Source of the DNA: Liolophura sinensis
Lineage: Eukaryota; Mollusca; Polyplacophora; Chitonida; Chitonidae
Length of the DNA: 64,000 bases
NCBI RefSeq assembly: GCF_032854445.1
Contig: NC_088302.1
Span: 2,660,023-2,724,022 of the forward strand
Reading direction: 5' to 3'
Shown: piece after piece, positions 37,201 through 49,200 of the stretch
How the letters are laid out: each line of letters begins with the position of its first letter
Position numbering within the stretch: position 1 is the first letter of the stretch
Notes under the pieces: model-generated
Seen by the model: the letters and a program-made list of their open reading frames with translations, nothing else
What the model was told of the DNA's origin: nothing
Database searches by the model: none
Position numbers and translations under genes: made by a program

Positions 37201-40200
37201 GGCCCCAAACTGAACAAGTCACCCGGTTAGGCCAAAAAATATTCATGAAATAAACCCAGTCCTTAAGTCGCAAGAACGGAGAATTTTTGCACATTTTCCT
37301 CCAGTGTAAGTAGCCTGTATCCAATTAAAAAACTGTTTAGCCCTATTTGCACGAACGGTTCCAACGCACTCACCAACATGCTGTATGTTTTTATACCTTA
37401 ATATTACACAAATCTTACCAGCGTATCAAATCAGAATTATCCTTGATTACTTTATGTTTATCATCTGTATATAGACCTACATTCGTGTGCTGCTATATTC
37501 CTTCTGTAAAGGGAATGATGTACCGTATTGCTAACAGCCGTTCCGAAAACAGCATGACTTCTTCTCATGTACGTGCCTTCTTCCATTTTATCATTGTGAA
37601 AAGATTTTATAAAAGATTTATACATGTCACCTGAGCATAAATCTCATTATTCAGATTAAGGTCGCAGAGCCATTGTCTATATACTATGGTTTCATGTACT
37701 GACCGTATATTGTATAGCACTGTAGCATTCTTGTACACGTGGATCAGTCTGTTGGGCATGGTGATGTCGTGCAGCTTGCCGTTCTTGCCGTTCACGAAGT
37801 AAAGATCAGGCACCCAGATGTTATCCAGGAAGCGAGAGTCCAGCTGGATAATACTGGTCGGGATTAGATCGTGAAAATGAAGGCGGTAGTCTGTCCATTG
37901 TTGACGAAGAAACATATTGACGGAGAAGTCCTGCAAATGAGAAAAAAAGCAAGACTCAGTTAACAAGAAACGAAAATGTATCTAGGAGATTTGTTCTTGA
38001 AAACGTTGGCAGCTCTTTTAAGGCTGCTTGGTTTAAATTTAATTAAATTACATAATTTAATCATGTGCATGGATTTTTAAAAATCCATGCACAAAAATAA
38101 AAACAAATAAAAAGGGTTACAGAGAGATATTTTCCAAGGGTAGCTTCAATTTGTTTGAAAAAGGGCAAATAGCTATGTGGACTGCACGAAGTGTTTTATC
38201 TAGCCTTGAGATAATGAAGGCCTCAACATTATAGATTTAGTGATAATGCTTGACGACATCATATGAACGCTGGGAAGTGTATTCTGTACACAACGAAAAC
38301 TTTGGCTTTTTAAAGTCAGTAGATTTTCCAGATTATTACAGACTAACTGATTCACAGATTGACATCGTTGGATGATTGGAAGATGAGTGTGCATTTATCT
38401 GTCCGTGTGTTATACTTTGGCACTCTTAAACATTTTAATGTGACATTTCCATATGTAGTTTTAGAACGGAAAACACTTTTAGTGACAAATAGCCTTATCC
38501 GTTTTCAACCCTGAAGTCTCTGATCTGAGTACGAGGAGTATTTCGCTGGAGTGACATTGATTTTTAGAGAAACCTTGGCTGGTTGGGTTTGACAGCCGTG
38601 GGAAATGAGCTTTCCAAAGACGGTAATCCTTCGCCATTGTCGGAGACTTTGACTTTGGCAAGCAATCCAGACCTGTCTCGAGGCGATTGATTCACTTGTC
38701 TTCTCAGGAACATGTTTCAGCCTCAAGGCCTTACAGTTTTCCTTCAGTAAGCTTCTCAGATTTGAACGCATTCCTGATGGAGAAATGGAGTTAGCGCAAG
38801 TAAATCGTTGTCATTTGCCTTATAGCACTACGTGTATTTAACGGTAAAGTAAGAAACAGTTGTGATTCTCCGAAGACACGAGGGTACGTAATTCAGTTAC
38901 TATGAATTCGGGTGAGAAAAAATACAAAAATAACTCTTACTTCCTCGATGGAAGTTAACATCGCAAAGCAGTCAGTGTCAAGTTTTCACCTTCTTACTTA
39001 ACTCTGTTTGATAAAAGTATGAGATTCATGGAAGGAAGTGGTTAACTCTGTGCTTTTTACAACCTTTCATTTGACGCACCTTGCGATCTTGATGGACCGT
39101 TAAAGTGTTTCAGAAAGCGTTAAAACACGAGACATTTAATGGAAACGAATTTAGATAAAACCCGATAAAACAGAAACGAGTAAGGATTTGCAATACTCCG
39201 GGACACAGTTTGGAGTTAATGCTGTTGTGATACTCGGAAGTCTATATTGGTTTGTATTCAGTCCTGGCGCATTTTGTCTTGGCAAAGTGTCCATAACGAA
39301 TCCACAATCATCTGCTCTGTAATAAGATGGTATGCGAACATTCAATAAAATAGCAGGAAAGTCGTGGTTATCAATTAATATTGCGGCCACGGCTATATGT
39401 TTGTGCCATCATCCGGCAGCTCGAACAGTAAAGAATACATACGCTTATATGGATGAAGCTGTGTAGGTTTAAAATGTATACAGATACTTAAGACAACACA
39501 AAGCATGGTAAATTAGCAGAGAGGCAGGAATGTACGGAGCGGTAAAATTGACGTGGGACAAAACATTTTGGAAGCGAAAAAAATTACCAGGTGAAAAAAA
39601 TTTATTTGGAAGAGAATTTTTTTTAACCCCCGACATTAAAAGTCGGGGCCCCAAGTTTACAAGTTTGGGTCCCGCCATAATTGACCAGTCATAATTAAGG
39701 GCTTGCGCTATAATCTCATCTACATATAGAGGGCTACAGCCTTATGGTTAGTGCCATTATGCTTTTGCTTCTGGAGTTATTATTAATGAAGTAAACACTC
39801 AACCAAATAATACGATGATTTTTAAAAAATTATCACAGCTGTCCTTAGATATGTATGTGACATAAAGTTATTAATAAGCTGATATAGGGAAATGCATTTC
39901 CCGCCTAAAACAAGTCTGTCTAAAGCGATGTACTCTTTTATTCTTTCAGTATGTCACTGTTCCTGCGTAGACCAAGTTGTTTCCGTCAAGCAAAATCATA
40001 CATGTACATGTAATTCACAAGCACTGCAGCGTGGCAGTTAGAATTGACCTGTGTATGCGACCGTTCCTTGTTCTTAATTTAAACTGCAAGTTATTTATCT
40101 CACGGTGAGACCCCAGTAAAAACATCAGTGAGAAATGCTCGTCTGTGGATGCCATATTGGCAGTTTGATGGCAAACGGCCTGTGATTGGCAAATTAAGTT

Positions 40201-43200
40201 GGGGCTCCGAGTTGTAAACTCGGCACCCCGACTTTAAAGGTTGGGGGTTAAAATTTTTTTCTCTTCTCCCAATTTTTTTTCACCATATTATTTACTTTTT
40301 ATTATCTTCAAAAATTTTTTTCCTCTTCCAAAAATTTTCCCCATGTCACATGTGTGTGTGTGTCTGTGTGTGTGGGAGGGGGGAGGGGGGTGTAACCATG
40401 CAGTAAATAAGTGGCGGGAGTTGGGTGATGTAACCATGCAGTAAATAAGTGGGGGAGTTGGGTGATGTAACTATGCAGTAAATAGGTGAGTTGGGGGGGA
40501 TGTAACCATGCAGTAAATAAGTGGGGGAGTTGGGGGATGTAACCATGCAGTAAATAAGTGCGTGAGTGTGGTGATGTAACCATACAGTAAATAAGTGGGG
40601 AGTGGGCCGATGTAACCATGCAGTAAATAAGTGGGGGGATGTAACCATGCAGTAAATAAGTGGGGGAGTGGGGGGATGTAAACATGTAGTAAATAAGTGG
40701 GGTGGGGGTGAGGAGGGATGTAACCATGCAGTAAATAAGTGGGGGAGTGGGGGGATGTTACCATGCAGAAAATAAGTTGGGGAGTGGGGGGGGGATGTAA
40801 ACATGCAGTAAATAGGTGTGTGTGGGGGGGGGGTGTAACCATGCAGTAAATAAGTGGGGGGTGGGGGATGTAACCATGCAGTAAAAGGCGGGGGGTAACC
40901 ATGCAGTAAATAACAAAAATGTAAATTATAACGAGAGGTAGATATGGGTGAAATGGCACATCATAGTTGCTTAAATATGGATAGATAACAATGACTTCAG
41001 TATCCGGATTTACTGTCTAGTTACCTAAATATTGATAGCTAATCAATGACTTCAATATCCGAACTTTCTTTCCTTCTAGTTTATTCAGAACAGAAACATT
41101 GTGGAAATATGGAAACACTGGATAAGAACAATCGGGATTTAGCTTAGGAAGTTGTACATTGTCCCTCACCAATCAATTTCATATTTGTTGATTTTCAACT
41201 AAAAGTGATTGAATCAGTTAATTAAGCAATGTCAATGTCCGACAAACTAGTTACCTTATTCTTACATCAAATGAATCAACTGATGAGACCTAAACCCACC
41301 ACATGGCTGATAAAGTCGTTATCTGAGTGACTGATTCGCCATCTGGTTAAACCACTGACTGATTGGGTTGGTGATGAATCAAAGATAGACGGCTACAGGG
41401 AGATTGTGCTGATACAGTCCTACAGAGAGCTTGTGCTGATAGATGGTTACAGAGAACTTGTGCTGATAGACGGCTACAGGGAATTTGTGCTGATAGACGG
41501 CTACAGGGAACTTGCGCAGATAGACGGCTGTAAGGAACAACAGCTGATAGACGGTTACAGAGAACTTGTGCTGATAGACGGCTACAGGGAACTTGCGCAG
41601 ATAGACGGCTGTAAGGAACTACAGCTGATAGGCGGCTACAGGGAACTTTTGCTGATAGACGACTACGGGGAACTTGTGCTGATAACCGGCTATAGTCAAC
41701 TTGTGCTGATAGACAGCTGTAAGAAACTTGTGGTGATAGACGGTTACAGGGAACTTGTGCTGATAGACGGCTACAGGGAATTTGTGCTGATAGACGGCTA
41801 CAGGGAACTTGTGCAGATAGATGGCTGTAAGGAACTACGGCTGATAGGCGGCTACAGGGAACTTTTGCTGATAGACGACTACGGGGAACTTGTGCTGATA
41901 ACCGGCTATAGCCAACTTGTGCTGATAGACAGCTGTAAGAAACTAGAGCTGATAAACGGCTACCGGGAACTTGTGCTGATAGACGGCTACGGGGACCTTG
42001 TGCTGATAACCGGCTATAGTCAACTTGTGCTGATAGACAGCTGTAAGAAACTAGAGCTGATAAACGGCTACCGGGAACTTGTGCTGATAGACGGCTACAG
42101 GGAATTTGTGCTGATAGACGGCTACAGGGAACTTGTGCAGATAGATGGCTGTAAGGAACTACAGCTGATAGACGGTTACAGAGAACTTGTGCTGATAGAC
42201 GGGTACAGGGAATTTGTGCTAATAGACGGCTGTAAGGAACTACAGCTGATAGACGGCTACAGGGAACTTTTGCTGATAGACGACTACGGGGAACTTGTGC
42301 TGATAACCGGCTATAGTCAACTTGTGCTGATAGACAGCTGTAAGAAACTAGAGCTGATAAACGGCTACCGGGAACTTGTGCTGATAGACGGCTACGGGGA
42401 ACTTGTGCTGGTAACCGGCTATAGTCAACTTGTGCTGATAGACAGCTGTAAGAAACTTGTGGTGATAGACGGTTACAGGGAACTTGTGCTGATAGACGGC
42501 TACGGGGACCTTGTGCTGATAGACGGCTACCGGGAACTTTTGCTGATAGACGGCTACAGGGAACTTTTGCTGATAGACGACTACACGGGACTTGTGCTGA
42601 TAGACGGCTACAGTGCTCCTCCGTTTAACAGTCTTCGTATTAGAAATATAATTCATCAGATGTTAAATCGTTATGAGCTGCTCGAGACAGAAGGCTGTAT
42701 TCCGGTATTTTAGCTGAAATTAAGCTGACCATTTTTCTCTACCCGCAAACATAATTTCTGTCATACTTGTGAATTATTACTGAGTACTGAAGACACTCAT
42801 CACGCGGACAAATAACGTAAACCTTTGTGATTAAACTGTTTTGGGTTAACACCAGGTCAGGTTACCAGCTCTAATTCCCGTGGGCTGCTGACAGATAGTG
42901 GTATTTACCGGACAGGAGAATAAAGTACCTTACCGTCGGGCCGCTTAGATCATTGACCGGCGTACAAGTAATTGATTCAGGACGGGAAAGCTCAGTTAAA
43001 TGTGCCGGTGTAATAGCTGAATAAACAATGTTGTACATCGACGCTATGCCTTTGTTGTCTGTCCTCGGTATTCGCCAGAGATCTAACACAAGATCCGTTA
43101 TTACCTAAAATCCCCACTCCTTTGTAATTACGAGGTCAGTTTTCCCGGCTGATAGTCCCTGGAGAAATGTACGAAATAGATATATACGGAAAGGTGGAAG

Positions 43201-46200
43201 GAATCGTCGTGAAATATTACGTCTGATTTCGTGTGAATGGAAGTCATCCGTACCGTTGATACATCCTCAAAACAAACTTGATTGGGAGAATGCAACCTGT
43301 ATCTGTCTTTAGGCTGAATTCTTATGTCAAAACAAATAGTAAAGATGACAAATAAAAATAAATACCGTAAAGAGATAATAATGCTAAAGTGATATTAGAT
43401 ATCAGCGCGAATAACTAAGGTAGTGATGAGCGACCATGATCTCTTTGGTCTGAATCATGCATCAGGTTTTACTGCAATATGGAACATTGCGCGCTTTAAC
43501 AAATCGGGTCCAAGCTGTGCAAAAACACATCATTCTCTGCTAATACACCAAAGTACTTGTGAATAGTTTTAATCTGGTAAGTACACAGTTTCAATCTGGT
43601 AATGTTCTCAGTTATATATGAAAGTAAGTTTCCGTGTGTCCATGCTGTAAAATGAGCAATGGATACAGATTATATCACTTCTGTCTTGTTTATTGGTTTT
43701 TCCGGTATATACTGATTCAAACAATCAATTGGGCAATCCCAAAATGCTGAAAAAATGGTTAACTGAATTACTGAATGAACTGATTCATTGTCTAAACCAA
43801 CTGGTTGAAAAAATTGTGACTTGAAGGACAGCCTCAGCATGCAATCTAACAAATATATTGCCAGCTGAAAAGGAATTTATCTCCGTCTGTTTATCATGTA
43901 AATCTTTTGTCGTCGTTTCTTGTTTTACTATTGATATCGTTACACTCCGATGGTAATAGAATCCATACTGAGATGTTTACTGTTTTAAGATCGACAATAG
44001 AGAAAGTATTTTATCTTCTCTTATCTGGTTAAGCGACTGAGTGACTAACTGACTGACCGACTGACTCAGGGAACGGCAAGAGTGAAGGCTAGTAAGTCTA
44101 CACGCTGCTCCAATCTGACATCCATGCATGGTGTATTTTGTCACATTTTCAATCGTGATGAACTGTACTTGACAGGAAGTCCGGTTTTGTGGCTCCTTTG
44201 ATGTAGCTGTCTCTTACTCTTGACGTATATGACTGCCTGACCCACTTTAATATTTCACAACCGTCATGCTCACATTTAATCTTCTTGAAGTATGGATCTG
44301 TTGGGCTTCCCCTAAGGTTTTACTTTTTCGCGCGAATTCCAGGGAACCCAACTATACCCATAATTATACCTAATACAGTTTTAAAATCTTAAATCAAAAC
44401 CACGACTTATGCATAGTGTGAATTGTTTCCGACATCTAACATGCTACCGGGCTATAATGGATTGACAGTCATAAAGGAAAAAATACAAAGTTACTCTGTC
44501 GTAGAGTTCACAAAGTGTCTTTTACTTATGTGAATTATTTGATATAACCTGGGAGTAATATAACAGTTATATTAGTCCCATGTATAACTGCGGTCTTAAG
44601 TTGTCACTGTTTAAGGATTTACATGTAATGTTAGAATGAAACCCTCACTTAGCTCCAGATTATACCACTACAACGCTGTTCTGGTTTAACACACCCACCC
44701 CTCCACCCAGGCTGTGTTTTTCTGTATTCGGGGAGAAGAAAATCCAACAGAACGTGAAGAAAAACACCCCATCTCAACAGAAATCAAAGTGCTGACTCGG
44801 AGCCGCTGCGAAGCCAGGTTATTGGTCCAGAGTTTGTATTCACTAGAGAAAACCCAGTTAGCAACTCAGTCAACCAGGTATGATCTTGTAACAGAAAAAT
44901 GCTGACTTTATAGAGGGCTCTGTACGCACGTTTTGCAAAGAAGACATGGCTTTGTCAAGACGTGATGGAAATACATAGCGGAAGCTTTCAGATCATCAGG
45001 CCGGCAATAATTGAAACACGGATTACATTTTCATCTTAAGGAGATATATGGCTCAAATCGTAATGTACTGCACACGGCAGATTGGTCCTTTGCCACGGGT
45101 CCAACACACTGAGCATAGTGGGATAAGACAGATGTACATTCTGCTAATAGCACCTTTCAGAGCTCTCCGCTTCATATGGCGTTCAATATTTCATCCTCAT
45201 GTCCAGAATGTCGTGATACATTCGTGTATTGTCGAGATTCTGATTTAATGACCCGAAACCTATCGGACTTCTTTGCGCGTGGAGTTTGAGAAAACTACTC
45301 AGGGACATTTAAGTTTACCATTGGCTAGGCCTACATATTCTGCAAAAGGCCGGAGAAACCTTTCTTCTGAAATGGTGACAGGCATAAAAGCTATGTAAGG
45401 CCATCACCCTTCCATCGTTGGATCGCCTGACGATGGTTCTAAGCGATGGGACGAAGACACAAATTGATGAGATGAAGATATGCAGCCATGGGATGAAGAC
45501 CCGAGGTGATGAGACTACAATACGCAGCGATGGGACTAATACACGAAATGATGAAACGACGGTACGCAGCCAAGGGACGAAGATACGAAGTGATGAGGCG
45601 ACAATACGTAGCCATGTAACAAAGACACCAAGTCCTGCGACGACGATGCGCTGCCATAGGAAGAACACACGAAGTGATGAGACGACAATACGCAACCATG
45701 GGACGAAGACACGAATTGATGAGACGACGATGCTCTGCCATTGGACGAAGACACGATGTGATGAGAGACGACAATATGCAGTCCTGACACGAAGTGATGA
45801 GACGACAATACGCAGCCATGAAAAACCTGTTGTATAAAAAGCTTTTATTTCGATCTAATAATTGTTTCCTTTTATTCCGTTGTTATCATCTACTGTCAGT
45901 AAAAGTACAGTACTTTTTTTGTTCCACACAATGCCGCGGCTCACAGCTCTCATGCAGCTATACTGTTTCCACATAGTACTGTGCACCGAACCTACACCAC
46001 CGCACTATACTGTGCACTCAATCTACAGCACCGCAATATACTGTGCACTCAGTATACGGCATCACAATATCCTGTGCACTCAGTCTACAGCACCGCAATA
46101 TACTGTGCACTCAGTCTACAGCACCGCAATATACTGTGCACTCAGTCTACAGCATCGCAATATCCTGTGCACTCAGTCTACAGCATCGCAATATCCTGTG

Positions 46201-49200
46201 CACTCAGTCTACAGCACGGCAATATCCTGTGCACTCAGTCTATAGCAACGCAATATACTGTGCACTCAGTCTACAGCACCGCAATATCCTGTGCACTCAG
46301 TCTACAGCACCGCAATATACTGTGCACTCAGTCTACAGCACCGCAATATGCTGTGCACTGAGTCTACAGCATTGCAATATCCTGTGCATTCAATCTACAG
46401 CACCGCAATATACTGTGCACTCAGTCTACAGCACCGCAATATACTGTGCACTCCGTCTACAGCATCGTAATATCCTGTACACTCAGTCTACATCACCGCA
46501 ATATACTGTACACTCAGTCTACAGCAACGCAATATACTATGCACTCAGTCTGACGTACCACAGAAAACTGTAGACTGAATCTGCAGTAGAGTAAAGTCCT
46601 GTTCACTGAGCCAAAGTGTAGCATTGTATAACCGCTGTGTAGAAGGCTGCAGTTGACTCACAGTGCTGCTTTTACTTTTTGGAGCATTCTAGCCATAGTT
46701 CCACTGTTTCAAATCATTTAGGTTTAAAGCTTTGCTATGGGGAGGATGCGTGCTTTATTTTGTAACCTGCGGGCATATTACGGAATATATTCTTTATATC
46801 CAGCCTGACTCCTTCAAAAACAAGATCATGTAAGCTGCCTATTCAATCAGCATTTTGACGTCAAATTGGAACTGTGCCCACGTTATATATTCTGCACTGA
46901 AGATATGTGTCCCCACATATTATGTTCTCAAATGTTTCTCCTACGTCAGGTCGTCTACAACTCTGTAATGATAAATAGGCAACAGGCTATCTCGAAGCAA
47001 CTGTTGTAAACAGGGGGGAGTGCCCATCGTTATTACTAGTCAGCTTAATTTTCAATTTAAATAACATAATACAATTACTATACGTAAGATGCAGCAGCGT
47101 TCATGTTCTGTCTACAAGTGGGCAAGGCACCCTCTTGAGATATCTTCGTATTTAGGATGAAATAATCATGATCAATCAACCACCTGGGCTTCATCAAAAA
47201 GAAAACTGTCGCTCCGGGAATTAAACGTTAAAACGATGCGACTAAAAGTCGACGTGCCAAAGTCCTGAGGGAAAATGAATCGACAACTTAAAGTGAACGG
47301 TCTCAATTTATTTAAGTTTTAATCGTCTCGATAACATATCTTTACGACCGGCACCATGGAGACTGTACAACGGTGTCATAAAATCTACATTAACTTGAAC
47401 AGCACGGAGAATAAATTAATTGAAAGAAATTGCTCATTGTCATTCTTGAGATGTCCAACCTTCATGCTAATGGACGAAGCAAAAAGATTCTCATGTGACC
47501 TTTATGTTTACTTGGAAAGGTTTTAAGACGTATTTTTAAACTTTGAAGTAAATAAACCTAACTATTTTTGGTTCATTTCCTTAATGCATCAAACCTATAG
47601 ACATTCGCTCAAAGCAGAAATGGCGCCCTTAATATACCTGATAATATCCCTCAGTATACACGATGAAGGACAATACGTGTCTAAATACTGTCTCAAATGA
47701 TTCTTCTTGTTGTTTTTCACTCTATCATTTCAACAAACAATATCATTTTTATATATCGGGAATTACATGGCGAGGATAAAGTTTTGATACTAATGATTCT
47801 TGATATGTTTTCAAATATTAATTGCATGTCAGAGTTTGGCACTCAAAATGATGCATAAAGCACATATTGTTTTGTTTACTTTTAAAGATTAACGGTTTGT
47901 TCATAACCAGTTTTTCGCACAATTAAATTAGTTGATCATTCGTTGGTTTTGCTTAAAAATATTATCGGAGAAAAGAGAATTGCTTGAGTTGTCAGCAAAT
48001 AACAAGAAATTAATAATGGCAGAGAAGCAGTTGATGGCATTTATTGCACAAGGGAAAGCGATGGACCAAAAAGTTTGAATCATTGAGTAAGATGTCCACG
48101 GTGGGGGCTGGTTATTTCTGAAGCTCCTGCGGTGATGCAGCTTAAATGGAAAGTCTCCCAAGGCGCACCAGAGGCCGATTCCACAAAGCCGATTTTGACT
48201 GAATTTCAAAATTGAAAACCTCCTCACAATCCTTAGCTTTTCGTAATGAAAGCTAAAAATTTGTACACATTTGTCTTAAGATGACATTGATGAGGTGGAC
48301 AAAAAATTTCCACAACCCAAAAGTAAGCTTTAACATGGTATTTTAAATTTTTAACTTCAGTCAGAAATTGCTCTGTGGGACTGGCCCCTGAACCGTAATT
48401 TTGAAATATGGTCACAATAACAATATAACGTCGCCATATAACATTTTAGTTTTTCCAAGATTGAGGAGATGATATCCACTAATCCACCCGCTTGTTTTAG
48501 CTGTAGTGAGCGGCTCTATAAAAGAATGGCGTTGTTGTTGTTGTTGCTATTGCTTTTCTTCTTGTTGGTGATGGTGTTCTTCTTCATCGTGGGAACCACT
48601 ATTGAACTGCGCGTGCGCCGCATGTTGTGACTACACATCGCTTATGTTATCATGTTCAGATCTGGGTATTAGGTGTAACATGTAGTAACGAAAGGGAACC
48701 GTCAAATGCCTCCGTAAACTGGTGTACATGTATTTGTTGAAACACTGCAAAAGATACTACTACAACAGTCCACAGTTTGAGATCAAACCAAATCTAAGGC
48801 ACCTTCCGCAAAGAAATCACAATCCTAAGCTGATCACAGCCCTAACTTTCAGTCAACACTATATTGCACAAAGTAACTGCCAAACTAAATACAACTGATA
48901 GGAGCTTATTTTAAGTACATGTAGTTAAAATGGCCCCAACATTACCGCAAGGTATACCTATACATGTCTAGTCACTCAGTTTTGACTCAGTTTGGAAGAT
49001 GATCATTTTCATTGTATCAAAGGGGTTCAAACCCAGCCTTAGGTAGATTTATTCGTCAACAATGTTTATGGTTATAATAAGCGGTCGACAAAGCCCGTAC
49101 GGCGGCCTGTACAGCATAAGATTACACGGACAACATTTGTGGTAGAAAAAGGGATTTCTTGATCTCTCGAAGCATACACATGTGCAGGTAACCACAAACT

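Noticed and set aside
41406-42713. 435-codon plus-strand open frame of ELVLIDGYR-like repeats
   Set aside because: It lies wholly in a 27-bp minisatellite antisense to a receptor intron. The opposite strand is partly open too, and there is no unique domain or signal peptide.
42934-43082. Minus-strand open interval with a good donor (CCGACG followed by GTAAGG) lying between receptor exons
   Set aside because: Its length is 149 bp (3n+2) while both flanking exons are in phase 0, so inclusion breaks the frame. The translation shows no match to the receptor family.
47928-48227. 99-codon minus frame near 48 kb
   Set aside because: It starts inside the MITE at 48169-48390 and has no recognisable domain.
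49020-49040. Box-B-like 'ggggttcaaaccc', considered as a tRNA gene
   Set aside because: No cloverleaf could be laid out: there is no matching acceptor stem or box A at the right distance.
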